Shown piece by piece: positions 7,341 to 15,983 of a DNA stretch of 64,000 nt. Each line of letters opens with the position of its first letter. Within the stretch, counting starts at the first letter, position 1. Made by a program: the position numbers and the translations under genes. A model generated the notes under the pieces. That model saw only the letters and a list, made by a program, of their open reading frames with translations, was not told the DNA's origin and did no database searches. The stretch covers positions 1 to 64,000 of the forward strand of contig NZ_BAABHD010000077.1 of assembly GCF_039541915.1 (NCBI RefSeq). The letters run 5' to 3'. Origin of the DNA: Nibrella saemangeumensis (GTDB lineage Bacteria > Bacteroidota > Bacteroidia > Cytophagales > Spirosomataceae).

Positions 7341-7661
7341 TTAGTCCCACTTCAGGTCGCTGCCGAACTCGTCAATCTCTTCGCGGGCCGTGTACTGGGA
7401 GAAGTCAAAGTCGGGCATCAGTTCAGTTTTAATGTAATCAACAGAGTCCTGCAGGGCATCAATAAATTTTGCGAAATCTTCTTTGTACAGAAACATCTTA
7501 TGTTTTTCATAGACAAAGCCATCCCCCTGCGGATGCCGACGGCTCTCGGTAATGGTTAGATAGTAGTCGTTCGCCCGCGTTGATTTTACATCAAAAAAGT
7601 AGGTGCGCTTGCCCGCCCTGACTCGTTTCGAGTAAATTTTTTCCTTCTCTTTTTCTTCCAC
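7341..7661 (-). CDS. DUF3276 PUR-alpha-like nucleic-acid-binding protein
   Basis: This 106-residue protein is close to the family's usual length. Family members adopt the PUR repeat fold of PUR-alpha and bind single-stranded DNA or RNA. It is typical of Bacteroidota and spirochaetes. Visible features are a charged N-terminus (MEEKEKEKIYSKRVRAGKR), a beta-rich core with YFFDVKSTRANDYYLTI and an acidic tail. It is followed by its own terminator and then ychF on the same strand. The nucleic acid target is unknown. Confidence 0.9.
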   Translation of the reverse strand: MEEKEKEKIYSKRVRAGKRTYFFDVKSTRANDYYLTITESRRHPQGDGFVYEKHKMFLYKEDFAKFIDALQDSVDYIKTELMPDFDFSQYTAREEIDEFGSDLKWD

Positions 7662-7808
7662 AATCAGTGAGGTTTATAGGTTTCGCAAACGCTAAAATAA
7701 GCGGTTTAGTATCACTTCCAAAAGAATCAACGGAAATTAATTTTTGATACGAAGGAAGCATCATTTGGCTTAATCCGTGCCCTTCCGGCGCATTCATATG
7801 TATTACAC

Positions 7809-7839
7809 TTTGCTTTCTAGGGCCTTTTGTGTATGTTTG
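7809..7839 (+). promoter_or_regulatory. Promoter of the RlpA-like gene
   Basis: A -33 TTTG (7809-7812) and a -7 TATGTTTG (7832-7839) are separated by 19 bp. Transcription would start near 7846, leaving a leader of about 60-85 nt. Confidence 0.7.
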
Positions 7840-7930
7840 TAAAATAGGAATTGCACTTTTTCGCGTTGGGATGGTGTAGCGTTGTCAGAAACGGTATACG
7901 TCCTCATTGTTTCACTTAACCAAACGCTGT

Positions 7931-8377
7931 ATGAGTGTAATCATGTGTCTAATGCTGCTGACTGGCGGCATGAAACCAATGGAGACCCCAAAGGGTCTCA
8001 TACAGAAGGGTAAGGCTTCGTTCTACTCTCGAAAATTTAATGGCCGCAAAACGACAAGCGGTGAGCGTGTAAACCCGAATGTATTCTCTGCCGCTCACAA
8101 AACGCTTCCGTTCAACACCTTAGTGGAAGTCACCAATCTCCACAACAACCGGTCCGTAATTGTACGAATCAATGACCGGGGGCCATTTATCAAAGGCCGT
8201 ATTATTGACCTCTCCAGGGCGGCCGCAAAATCACTTGGCATCGTAAGCAGAGGAATTGCCAATGTGAAACTTCGCGTTGTTGGTGCCCGCGATTTTCTGA
8301 CCGCAGCACCAAACGTTATCACGTATGGAAACACCGCTCACCTGCTCTCGCTGGCAGGACCGGTTAACCAACAGTAA
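7931..8377 (+). CDS. rlpA: RlpA-like double-psi beta-barrel protein
   Basis: The protein carries the RlpA-like double-psi beta-barrel domain. Recognisable motifs are GKASFYSRKFNGRKT, SAAHKTLPFNTLVEVTN, INDRGPF and IIDLSRAAAKSLG. Members are secreted or outer-membrane proteins, and some are lytic transglycosylases acting on peptidoglycan stripped of stem peptides. The C-terminal SPOR domain of the E. coli protein is absent, as in many short Bacteroidota versions, so septal targeting is not implied. The ATG at 7931 gives a hydrophobic N-terminus. A TTG at 7907 would add MFHLTKRC, making a more normal positively charged signal peptide, so the start is uncertain. No lipobox Cys is present. Confidence 0.85.
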   Translation: MSVIMCLMLLTGGMKPMETPKGLIQKGKASFYSRKFNGRKTTSGERVNPNVFSAAHKTLPFNTLVEVTNLHNNRSVIVRINDRGPFIKGRIIDLSRAAAKSLGIVSRGIANVKLRVVGARDFLTAAPNVITYGNTAHLLSLAGPVNQQ

Positions 8378-8504
8378 TTTTATCCGGCCTTAGGCACGGA
8401 CCACCGGAATGCCGGACCATCCTGATTTGTCGTACGATTTCTGCCGAATGTTTTAAGTGCAATTCCTGGCAGGGCGTACGGCCAATCAGGTTTTTTGTTT
8501 TCAG

Positions 8505-8637
8505 AAAGACATTAGATGCCGGACGTTAGGCGTTAGACATAGGATAGCATTAGGGAATTAGATAAGGATTGAGGATAAACATTCTTTATATTTCTTTAGT
8601 CTAATGTCCAACGTCTACTATCTACTATCTAAACCAG
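8505..8637. repeat. Imperfect inverted repeat of GACGTTAGAC-type words
   Basis: The gap between the RlpA-like gene and the DUF58 gene is built from words such as GACATTAGA, GACGTTAGG and CGTTAGACAT. Their complements recur at 8600-8634. GACATTAGA (8508-8516) pairs with TCTAATGTC (8600-8608), and GACGTT (8522-8527) pairs with AACGTC (8610-8615). Several overlapping pairings are possible. Confidence 0.6.
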
Positions 8638-8659
8638 GCATCCCGCTCCCCCTTAACCC

Positions 8660-9589
8660 ATGAAAAAACAGCAGCTTAATCTGGCGCAGGTGCGCGAGTT
8701 TGGTAATGTAGAGTTTCTGGCCCGTCAGCTTGTCGAGGGCTTTATTACCGGTCTTCATAAATCTCCTTTTCACGGTTTTTCGGTGGAGTTTGCCGAACAC
8801 CGGCTCTACAATACCGGCGAAAGCACCCGCCACATCGACTGGAAAGTGTATGGCAAAACCGAAAAGCTGTTTGTGAAGCGGTACGAAGAAGAAACGAACC
8901 TGCGCTGCGTCATCCTGATCGATACCTCCTCGTCCATGTATTATCCGGAGCAGAACTACGGCAAAATCACCTTCAGCGTCATGGCCGCAGCCAGTCTGGC
9001 TTATATGCTCCAGCGCCAGAAAGATGCCGTCGGGCTGTTTACATTTTCGGATGCCGTGGACGTGCAGACCCAGGTCCGGTCAACGCCGTCGCATGTGCAT
9101 AAGCTGTTTAGTACCCTGGACAATCTGCTTCAGCAACCGAAGCCCCTCCGTAAGACATCGGCGGCCGATGTCATTCACGAGATAGCCGAAAAGATCAACA
9201 AGCGGTCGCTGGTCATCATCTTCAGCGATATGTTTGAGAATGCCGGAGCGCCGGATAGCAGCCGGTTCGATGCCTTGTTTTCGTCCCTGCAACACCTGCG
9301 GCACAACCTCCACGAGGTCCTGTTGTTTCACGTCACCGACAAGCAAACTGAAGAGGATTTTGCCTTTGAGGAACGGCCGTACGAGTTTATTGACCTGGAG
9401 ACGGGCGAGCGGGTAAAACTCCAGCCGGGACAGATCCGAACCTCTTACCAGGAAGCTGTCAGGCAGTATTTCCACGAATTGAAAATGCGCTGCGGGCAGT
9501 ATAAGATCGATTTTATTGAAGCCGATATTGCCCGTGGCTTTGACCAGATTCTGACCTCGTACCTGGTAAAGCGGACGAAGATGCGGTAA
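8660..9589 (+). CDS. DUF58 / von Willebrand A domain protein
   Basis: This 309-residue soluble protein of the DUF58 family is close to the usual length. The segment STRHIDWKVYGKTEKLFVKRYEEE (quoted in part: HIDWKVYGKT, about residues 57-66) is the DUF58 signature. It is followed by a vWA fold with the metal site DTSSSM (about residues 89-94). Members often work with a MoxR AAA ATPase as a chaperone-like module, but no MoxR gene is adjacent here. Its stop is one base from the stop of the convergent redoxin gene. Client proteins are unknown. Confidence 0.9.
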   Translation: MKKQQLNLAQVREFGNVEFLARQLVEGFITGLHKSPFHGFSVEFAEHRLYNTGESTRHIDWKVYGKTEKLFVKRYEEETNLRCVILIDTSSSMYYPEQNYGKITFSVMAAASLAYMLQRQKDAVGLFTFSDAVDVQTQVRSTPSHVHKLFSTLDNLLQQPKPLRKTSAADVIHEIAEKINKRSLVIIFSDMFENAGAPDSSRFDALFSSLQHLRHNLHEVLLFHVTDKQTEEDFAFEERPYEFIDLETGERVKLQPGQIRTSYQEAVRQYFHELKMRCGQYKIDFIEADIARGFDQILTSYLVKRTKMR

Positions 9590-9590
9590 A

Positions 9591-11033
9591 CTACTGCCGA
9601 CTCGCTTTAGCCGCTGCCATCTTCTCGGCCTGCTGTTTCTTATAGAAGCTTAAAAAATCTTCAACCTGCTCAACGGGGAGCCGGCGGGCGATGATCTTTT
9701 TTTCTTTGTCGAGGATGTAAACGGTCGGGGTGGAGAAAACGTCGAACTGCCGCCGGTAATCGACGCGGGTGTTGTAGTCGAAGCCGTTTATCCAACTGCC
9801 GATTTTGTACTCCCGAACGAATTTCTTCCAGGCTTCGGGGCTCTCGTCAATGGCAATGGCGAATACCTCTACTCCTTTGGCTTTGTTAGCGTCAGCAAAC
9901 TTCTTCAGCTTTGGTGTTGCCTCTTTGCAATGCCCGCAGGTAGGCGAGTAAAAGAACACGACAGTATAGTCGGCCTTAATGTTCATCAGGTTAATTGGCC
10001 GGCGGAGGGCGTCACTGACCGCCGGCGTCGGCAGGACTTTCCCGACCAGCAGCGGCTTCATGGTACTAACCCGCTCCCGGACTTTATCCAGCGTCGATGG
10101 ATCGGCAATTGGCATCACTCCGCCCAGGTAGTATTTCTCCGCCATGTAGACAAACAAACCGTCGGTGCCCATTACTTTGGGTTGCTCATACTGGTTGGTG
10201 ATATACCAGATCGTGTATGCTAAAATATCTTTATTAGCCTTTGCCTTGGTAACAACAAAATCGGCGGCTTTAATCAGTGAGTCGGTAGATTGGACGGTCA
10301 GCTCCTTCATGTAGCGGTCAAGCTTTTTCTGAAGGATGGGAGTCCGGACAAACCGCTCGTCGGAGAAGTAGAAATCATCCCAGAAGTGGGATTTGTAATA
10401 ATTAAATACCCAGACGGAATCCGGGCGGCCGTTTTTAGCTTTAGGGGCAGTGGGTACCTTCGGTTCGGCGGTGGCTTTCAATAAACGAGCGGTAAAGGTT
10501 TCTTTATTTGCCAGCAGAAAAGAGTCCCGGAAAGCCTGCATCTCTTTTTGCCGCGCATCAATCTGGGCGTCAAATTTGGCGATGACAGTATTATCGGCCC
10601 ATGCCTTCTTTTGTTCGTTCAGCGTCTGAACCTCATCAAAGATCTGGCTTAGGTATTGCTGATAGGTGAAAAACAGCTCATTCTCGCGGGAGCCTTTCAC
10701 CCGCATGGCTCCGATGAGATTCGTGGTATCTGTTTCAAACGAAAAGTTCTGGTCACCGATAATCATTTCAACGTATTTACCGGAAGGCAGCACCACCAGG
10801 TACAGGCCTCCAGGCAGGGACTTTTTGCCTTCAAAAACCATGCGCCCTTCGGCGTCGGCGCGGGCTGTATCTTTCGGGATGTATTGGGTAGCGCCGTAAA
10901 AGTGAGCCAGTACGCAGGGTTTATCCTGGATGCCCCTGATCCGGCCTTCAATGCGAAAGCCTTCGGTGGTTTGTGCCCATCCGGTAGTTGCCCATCCGGT
11001 AAGCAGCAAAAAGGCGAAAAGATATTTTTTCAT
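9591..11033 (-). CDS. Periplasmic thioredoxin-fold protein with DUF4369/DUF5106
   Basis: A Sec signal peptide (MKKYLFAFLLLTGWATTGWA) precedes a DUF4369 beta domain (about residues 22-120), a helical DUF5106-like middle (about 150-320) and a C-terminal TlpA/AhpC-type thioredoxin fold. The redox motif is CGHC near residues 366-369, and the cis-Pro loop reads FSTPTVYIL. It should act in the envelope as a disulfide reductase or oxidoreductase. The exact client is unknown. At 480 residues it is normal for this three-part Bacteroidota architecture. The gene is divergent from the YdcF-like gene and ends one base from the DUF58 gene. Confidence 0.9.
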   Translation of the reverse strand: MKKYLFAFLLLTGWATTGWAQTTEGFRIEGRIRGIQDKPCVLAHFYGATQYIPKDTARADAEGRMVFEGKKSLPGGLYLVVLPSGKYVEMIIGDQNFSFETDTTNLIGAMRVKGSRENELFFTYQQYLSQIFDEVQTLNEQKKAWADNTVIAKFDAQIDARQKEMQAFRDSFLLANKETFTARLLKATAEPKVPTAPKAKNGRPDSVWVFNYYKSHFWDDFYFSDERFVRTPILQKKLDRYMKELTVQSTDSLIKAADFVVTKAKANKDILAYTIWYITNQYEQPKVMGTDGLFVYMAEKYYLGGVMPIADPSTLDKVRERVSTMKPLLVGKVLPTPAVSDALRRPINLMNIKADYTVVFFYSPTCGHCKEATPKLKKFADANKAKGVEVFAIAIDESPEAWKKFVREYKIGSWINGFDYNTRVDYRRQFDVFSTPTVYILDKEKKIIARRLPVEQVEDFLSFYKKQQAEKMAAAKASRQ

Positions 11034-11145
11034 GAAATAAATGCAGACAATATCGGCCGTTAGCTACAAATTTACGGTTTATATCGATTTGGTGCGAAGC
11101 GCCACCCTGGTAAAACGAAGCAACTCAGCTTCTTCGCATACATTC

Positions 11146-11931
11146 ATGTTCTATTTCCTGTCAAAAACTGTCTCCTATCTGCTCACTCCGGCGGGGTGGC
11201 TGCTGGGTACGCTTCTGCTTGCGCTCTTTACCCGGAATCACACGCGTCGCCGGTGGGGGGTGGGCGTGGCCCTGGTTCTGTTCTGGGTGCTGGGCAATGG
11301 TTTTCTGACGAACGAACTGGCCTTATGGTGGGAGCCGGAGCCGGCTGTGCTCCCCACCGATACACGGGCGCATAACCAGGTCGCGGTGGTGCTGACCGGT
11401 GGTATCGTCAACGGCGGGAAGCGGATTGTACCGCAACATCCGTTGCTGGCCGGTGAAGCCGACCGGGCCGGACAGGCGCTGTACCTGTACAAACAGGGGC
11501 TGGTCCGCAAGATTCTGATTAGTGGGGGCCTGGGCGTGGTTATGATCCGGCCCGACATCGTGGTCGACGAAGGCCAGTCGGCAGGGGAGTTTCTCCGCCT
11601 GGCCGGTGTGCGGCCCGAGGACATTCTGTATGAAACCAAGGCCCGTAATACCTACGAAAATGCTTTGTTCTCGGCACCTATCCTGCGTGAGCAACTCCAA
11701 ACCGACCGGTGTATTCTGGTAACGTCGGCCAATCACATGCGCCGGGCCGAAGCCTGTTTTCGGAAACAGGGTATCCAGGTGGTGCCATATCCGGGTAACT
11801 TCAGGGGGCATACCCGTACCTGGTCGCCGTTCAGTTGGCTTTTTCCCAGCGAGGAGGCTTTTAATAGCGCCCACGGCCTGATCCGGGAATTTGTCGGCAT
11901 GATTACCTATAAACTGGCAGGATACTGCTAA
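11146..11931 (+). CDS. YdcF/ElyC family (DUF218) membrane protein
   Basis: I chose the ATG at 11146 because it gives MFYFLSKTVSYLLTPAGWLLG, the usual start of this family. The longer frame from 11041 adds 35 residues of poor composition that overlap the divergent promoter region. Two N-terminal membrane helices are followed by a DUF218 domain with VVLTGGI, KILISGGLG, TKARNTYENA and LVTSANHMRRA. E. coli relatives ElyC and SanA influence envelope integrity and lipid carrier metabolism, but the biochemical activity is not settled. The gene converges on pfkA with two bases between the stops. Confidence 0.88.
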   Translation: MFYFLSKTVSYLLTPAGWLLGTLLLALFTRNHTRRRWGVGVALVLFWVLGNGFLTNELALWWEPEPAVLPTDTRAHNQVAVVLTGGIVNGGKRIVPQHPLLAGEADRAGQALYLYKQGLVRKILISGGLGVVMIRPDIVVDEGQSAGEFLRLAGVRPEDILYETKARNTYENALFSAPILREQLQTDRCILVTSANHMRRAEACFRKQGIQVVPYPGNFRGHTRTWSPFSWLFPSEEAFNSAHGLIREFVGMITYKLAGYC

Positions 11932-11933
11932 CG

Positions 11934-12908
11934 TTACACGCTCAATATCTTCACCATCCGGAGCAGGTCTTCGTTGATAGGCTTGGGCAGGCGGATGGTG
12001 TCGCGGAAGGGAGTATAAACCAACTCGTTATTCACCACACCGGCCATGACATTTTTCTGGCCGTTGAGGAGTCCCTCCAATGCGCCAAGGCCCAGGCGGC
12101 TGGCTAGAATCCGGTCGTAGGCGGTTGGGATACCACCCCGCTGAATATGCCCCAGTGTAGTTACCCGCATATCGACCTCGGTACCAACCTGGCGGCTGAT
12201 TTTCTCGGCTACTTCGGTGGCGTTACCTTCTTCGTCCCCTTCGGCTACGACGATGATGGAGGACGATTTCTGCCGGTCCCAGCCCTGCTTCAGGGTTTCA
12301 ACCACTTCGGAAATGGGGGTCAGCACCTCCGGTACCATGACGAGTTCTGCGCCACCGGCAATACCCGACTGGATGGCGATGTAGCCGGAGTCGCGGCCCA
12401 TCACTTCGATAAAAAAGATGCGGTCGTGTGAGTCGGCGGTGTCCCGGATTTTGTCAATTGCTTCCAGAGCGGTATTCACCGCCGTATCGAAACCGATGGT
12501 ATGGTCGGTGCCGTAGAGGTCGTTGTCAATAGTGCCCGGTGCGCCCACGGTTGGGATGCCAAACTCATCGAAGAAAATGGTGGCTCCGGTAAAGGTACCG
12601 TTCCCGCCGATGGCTATCAGGCCTTCTATCCCAAATTTCTGAAGCTGCTCATACGCTTTTTTGCGGCCTTCGGGCGTCATAAACTCCCGGCTGCGGGCTG
12701 ATTTCAGAATGGTACCCCCCCGCTGCACAATGTTGCTGACGGAATGGGAGGTCATCTGAAATATATCGCCGTTTATCATGCCGTTATACCCCCGGCGGAT
12801 GCCAAACACCTCAACTCCGTGGTAAACAGCCCCCCGGACTACGGCCCGGATGCAGGCGTTCATCCCCGGGGCGTCGCCACCAGAGGTAAACACAGCGACT
12901 CGTTTCAT
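11934..12908 (-). CDS. pfkA: 6-phosphofructokinase
   Basis: A 324-residue group A phosphofructokinase phosphorylates fructose-6-phosphate to fructose-1,6-bisphosphate in glycolysis. Landmarks are the nucleotide site TSGGDAPGMN (8-17), the catalytic segment PGTIDNDL (about 123-130) with its Asp base, MGRDSG (about 169) and GHIQRGG. The phosphoryl-donor motif reads GGNGTFTG instead of the usual GGDGS or GGDGT. The Gly typical of ATP-using enzymes is kept, but the neighbouring Asp is Asn. It has its own promoter and is convergent with the YdcF-like gene. Confidence 0.96.
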   Translation of the reverse strand: MKRVAVFTSGGDAPGMNACIRAVVRGAVYHGVEVFGIRRGYNGMINGDIFQMTSHSVSNIVQRGGTILKSARSREFMTPEGRKKAYEQLQKFGIEGLIAIGGNGTFTGATIFFDEFGIPTVGAPGTIDNDLYGTDHTIGFDTAVNTALEAIDKIRDTADSHDRIFFIEVMGRDSGYIAIQSGIAGGAELVMVPEVLTPISEVVETLKQGWDRQKSSSIIVVAEGDEEGNATEVAEKISRQVGTEVDMRVTTLGHIQRGGIPTAYDRILASRLGLGALEGLLNGQKNVMAGVVNNELVYTPFRDTIRLPKPINEDLLRMVKILSV

Positions 12909-12962
12909 AGGTAGGTCAATTATTTTTGTAGTAGTATGTCAGTGGGTTCGGAAATCAGCCTG

Positions 12963-12995
12963 CAAATTTACCGGCATTTATAAGAATCGGGCAAA
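12963..12995 (-). promoter_or_regulatory. Promoter of pfkA
   Basis: On the minus strand a -33 TTTG (12995-12992) and a -7 TAAATTTG (12970-12963) are 21 bp apart. Transcription would start near 12956, about 48 nt before the ATG. Confidence 0.7.
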
Positions 12996-13104
12996 TTATT
13001 TTAATTGTACCCCTGGGTTAACGCAATATTTTCAAAGCTAAACGGCCTTTTTGCCAAAAAGTCCTAACTTTTATAGCTATAAGTAAATGCCTGATGACTA
13101 TGCC

Positions 13105-13851
13105 TTAGTTATTGGCGGACAGTTTGAACCGGAGCGCCCTCAGGCTTATCTGCCAATGGTTCTTAACCGTAGCCACCCAGCCGAAATGATGAACCAGAAC
13201 CTTAAACCGGTCGGTCAGAGACCGCCGGTGCTGCTGAACCGACAAGCCACCAATGAGGTATTTGCACAGGACAAAATCCAGGTACTCAGCGGTGTGGGCG
13301 GCTTTGAGGCTGTTAATCTCCCAATCCAGATCGGCACTCAGGTTATCAACCAGGTACGTGGGTGCAATGGTTCGCCGGACAATAAAGGCCTGATGGCATA
13401 CTTTCATGCCCAGCGCCATATCCTGCCACGCAAGCTGCTTTGGTAGCGTGTGGGGCGTTATTTCGCTGCGCAGGCCAACGGGAGAGCCATCGTCACGTAC
13501 GAATAGGGCGTCGCTGTAATATACATCAGCATTACTGGTCAGGCGCTCTTTCAAACGAGGTAACACCGTAGCGTCGTGAATTTCGTCGCCAGCGTTCATA
13601 AACCATACATAATCCCCCTGCGCCAGTTTCAGGCCTTTGTTCATAGCATCGTACAACCCTCGATCGGGTTCTGATACCCATTTGGTGACATGATCTTCGT
13701 ATTGCCGGACCAGGTTAAGAGTATTGTCCTTAGAGCCGCCATCCACTATAATGTATTCAACCTCACCGGTAGGCTTGCCGATGCTCTGAATGGTGCGCTC
13801 CAGAAAGCGTCCTGCATTGTAGGTAACGGTAATGATGGACAGCAACGGCAT
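13105..13851 (-). CDS. Glycosyltransferase family 2
   Basis: This 248-residue GT-A glycosyltransferase resembles WcaE-type enzymes. The N-terminal fold shows LSIITVTYNAGRFLERTI, IIVDGGSKDNT and the sugar-nucleotide metal region WFMNAGDEI (about residues 80-88). The MPL start is preceded 14 nt upstream by the end of the GT4 gene, so it is the last gene of the legionaminate operon. It should add one sugar to the growing surface glycan in the cytoplasm. Donor and acceptor cannot be predicted. Confidence 0.88.
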   Translation of the reverse strand: MPLLSIITVTYNAGRFLERTIQSIGKPTGEVEYIIVDGGSKDNTLNLVRQYEDHVTKWVSEPDRGLYDAMNKGLKLAQGDYVWFMNAGDEIHDATVLPRLKERLTSNADVYYSDALFVRDDGSPVGLRSEITPHTLPKQLAWQDMALGMKVCHQAFIVRRTIAPTYLVDNLSADLDWEINSLKAAHTAEYLDFVLCKYLIGGLSVQQHRRSLTDRFKVLVHHFGWVATVKNHWQISLRALRFKLSANN

Positions 13852-13865
13852 CGGACGGAATTAAT

Positions 13866-15137
13866 TTATTGGCCTAATGAAGTATACAACTCGGTGAATT
13901 GCTGGGCAACAACCGCTTCCGAAAACCGTTTTTCTGCCGTTTGCCGGGCCTGCTCCCGCAACTGAGCGGAGTCGGCGGACGTGAGCAGCCAGTGCATCCC
14001 GTCGGCTAATTCTTCCGCAGAGCCTACCGCGGCCAGGTAACCGTTTTGCCGGTGTTCGATCATCTCAGGGATGCCGCCCGTCCGGAAACCAATAACGGGT
14101 GTTCCGCAGGCCAGCGACTCCACAACCGTGTTGGGCAGATTATCCTCCAGCGAAGGCACAACCATTACATCGGCCGCGTTGTATGCGGCTGCGGTTTGTT
14201 CTTCGGTGGTCAGTATACCCAAATGGCGAACCGGGAAGGGCAGGTGAGCAAAATCACCGGCTTGTCCTTTGCCGAATATCATGATTTCCGGATGGTTATC
14301 GTTCAGCCGTACCTTTAGCAACCGGAGGGCTTCAGTAAACGACTGAAATCCCTTGCGCGGGTCAGCCGTGTTGAAACTGCCGAACAGAATCAGCGGCCGG
14401 TCGGTTGGTAGGCCCAGTCGCTGACGTACTTCGTTGCGGTCGGTTGGGTAAAACAGATCGGTATCAATCGGATTGGGAATGGCCAGCGTCCGGAAGGCCC
14501 GGCCGAGCGGACTGGTACCGGCCAGATCGCGGAGCCAGCGACTGGGCGAGATCAGTGTAAGCGGAGCGTTCTGGTACAGCCGTAGCTTATCTTCAAAGAT
14601 TCTGTAGGAGAGATCCCGCTCCCCCGGCCAGCGCAGATACGGGCATTGCCGGCAGTGCGTATGAAAATGATCGCAGCCCCGGCTGTAGTGGCAACCGCCG
14701 GTAAACGCCCACATATCGTGCATGGTCCAGACGATGGGTTTACCCAGCCGGAACAGTCTGCCGAGACCGTTGAGTGACAAGAAACCAAAATGGACCCAGT
14801 GCAGATGAATAATATCGGCCTGCTGAATAACCGGATGAAAGGTCAGGTCGGTGCCGGTGACGGCGGGTGAAAACTGAAACCGGACGGATTTATCCCGTTC
14901 GTACGGCAGAAAAAACAATCGTTCCAGCACAAAACGCCCAAAGGCCATCTGTTCAGCCAGAAAATTATTGGCCAGTAACATGACGCCATCCTCCGGGTGC
15001 GGAGTTTCCTGGCGCTTCGAGGTACCAATGAGCATGCTGCTGTCGATGCCGTAGCGCTGCAACGCCCGGTGGAGCCGGGTAGCGGCCACGGCGGCTCCGC
15101 CGGCGGTATGATACGTGCTGAGTTGAACGACTTTCAT
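13866..15137 (-). CDS. Glycosyltransferase family 4 (GT-B)
   Basis: Start ATG at 15137 gives MKVVQLSTYHTAGGAA, the expected first strand and glycine loop. A start at 15149 would add only four residues. The N-terminal domain has HLHWVHFGFLS and TMHDMWAFTGGC. The C-terminal GT4 domain has LILFGSFN, the donor region EDNLPNTVVESLACGTPVIG (about residues 330-349) and FRTGGIPEM. An internal Cys-His cluster (GGCHYSRGCDHFHTHCRQC, about residues 130-150) is typical of one WcaC-like subgroup. It lies between the FkbM and GT2 genes in the same operon and should build the same glycan. Confidence 0.9.
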   Translation of the reverse strand: MKVVQLSTYHTAGGAAVAATRLHRALQRYGIDSSMLIGTSKRQETPHPEDGVMLLANNFLAEQMAFGRFVLERLFFLPYERDKSVRFQFSPAVTGTDLTFHPVIQQADIIHLHWVHFGFLSLNGLGRLFRLGKPIVWTMHDMWAFTGGCHYSRGCDHFHTHCRQCPYLRWPGERDLSYRIFEDKLRLYQNAPLTLISPSRWLRDLAGTSPLGRAFRTLAIPNPIDTDLFYPTDRNEVRQRLGLPTDRPLILFGSFNTADPRKGFQSFTEALRLLKVRLNDNHPEIMIFGKGQAGDFAHLPFPVRHLGILTTEEQTAAAYNAADVMVVPSLEDNLPNTVVESLACGTPVIGFRTGGIPEMIEHRQNGYLAAVGSAEELADGMHWLLTSADSAQLREQARQTAEKRFSEAVVAQQFTELYTSLGQ

Positions 15138-15158
15138 GCGGGGGCCCAATGGCCGGTT

Positions 15159-15965
15159 TTATGGACGCCAGGCGAAAATATTTAACTGCAAATCCATTAC
15201 TGGATTATTGGCATACTGGTGGTTGATAAACGGCCGCTTGCGATCCTGATAGGTATTGACGTAGTACCGAAATCCATTCTCCTCGATGATCTGCACGACC
15301 CTGCCCAGCGATTGTGGTTGCCCAATGTAGGAATGAAACTCAACAAACAGGTTCTGTACGTGGCTCAGTGCATGGCGGCAGTCGTCGAGTACATCGGTTT
15401 CAGCACCCTCAATGTCTATTTTCAGCATATCAATGCGCGACTCCCTCACCAGATAGTCATGCAAACGCACGGAGGGAATAAAGCTTTTGGGGCTTTGCGA
15501 ATAGATGGACGAGGAGTCGGCGGCTTCGCTGCCAAACAGAATACCGTCGTTGTTGACCCAAACAGCTTTGTTAACGACTTCTAAATTAGCAATCTGGTTC
15601 CGGCTAAGGTTCTGTTGGAGAATCGCGCTAATCTTAGGGTCGGCTTCAAAGGCGACGACGCGGGCATTTGGGTACTGTTTCCGGAAATAAGCGACGCTCA
15701 TGCCGATATTGGCCCCGCAGTCGAAAATGACCGGTGCCGGTTGCTGGGTGTTGAATCGGTAGAACTCATCCACAAAGATCTCCTTGTACTGCCAGACGAA
15801 GGAAAGGGCATCCGGTACGTTGAACTGGTAGGTATCGAAAGCGACCTCGGTGGGAACGTAGCGCTTCCGGTCGGCGTAGCGCAGCAGCAGCCGTAGAAAC
15901 TCACGACCGTTCGGGTTAGTCACCGACCGATAAGCATCCTTAAATAAAAACCGGGCTAAAAACAT
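15159..15965 (-). CDS. FkbM family methyltransferase
   Basis: A 268-residue SAM-dependent methyltransferase of the FkbM group. The SAM-binding motif is VIFDCGANIGMS (about residues 83-94), followed by VVAFEADP (motif II) and the FkbM signature LKIDIEGAETDVL (about residues 190-202). Members commonly O-methylate sugars of surface glycans. It is encoded between the flippase and GT4 genes with short gaps, so a role in decorating the same glycan is likely. The methylated position is unknown. Confidence 0.9.
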   Translation of the reverse strand: MFLARFLFKDAYRSVTNPNGREFLRLLLRYADRKRYVPTEVAFDTYQFNVPDALSFVWQYKEIFVDEFYRFNTQQPAPVIFDCGANIGMSVAYFRKQYPNARVVAFEADPKISAILQQNLSRNQIANLEVVNKAVWVNNDGILFGSEAADSSSIYSQSPKSFIPSVRLHDYLVRESRIDMLKIDIEGAETDVLDDCRHALSHVQNLFVEFHSYIGQPQSLGRVVQIIEENGFRYYVNTYQDRKRPFINHQYANNPVMDLQLNIFAWRP

Positions 15966-15983
15966 TGGGCAAAAGTAGTGAGT

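Noticed and set aside
13030..13075. Possible terminator of the legionaminate operon (CTTTTTGGCAAAAAG)
   Set aside because: The stem is A/T-only around a short loop and lacks a G/C-rich part, so it is too weak to call.
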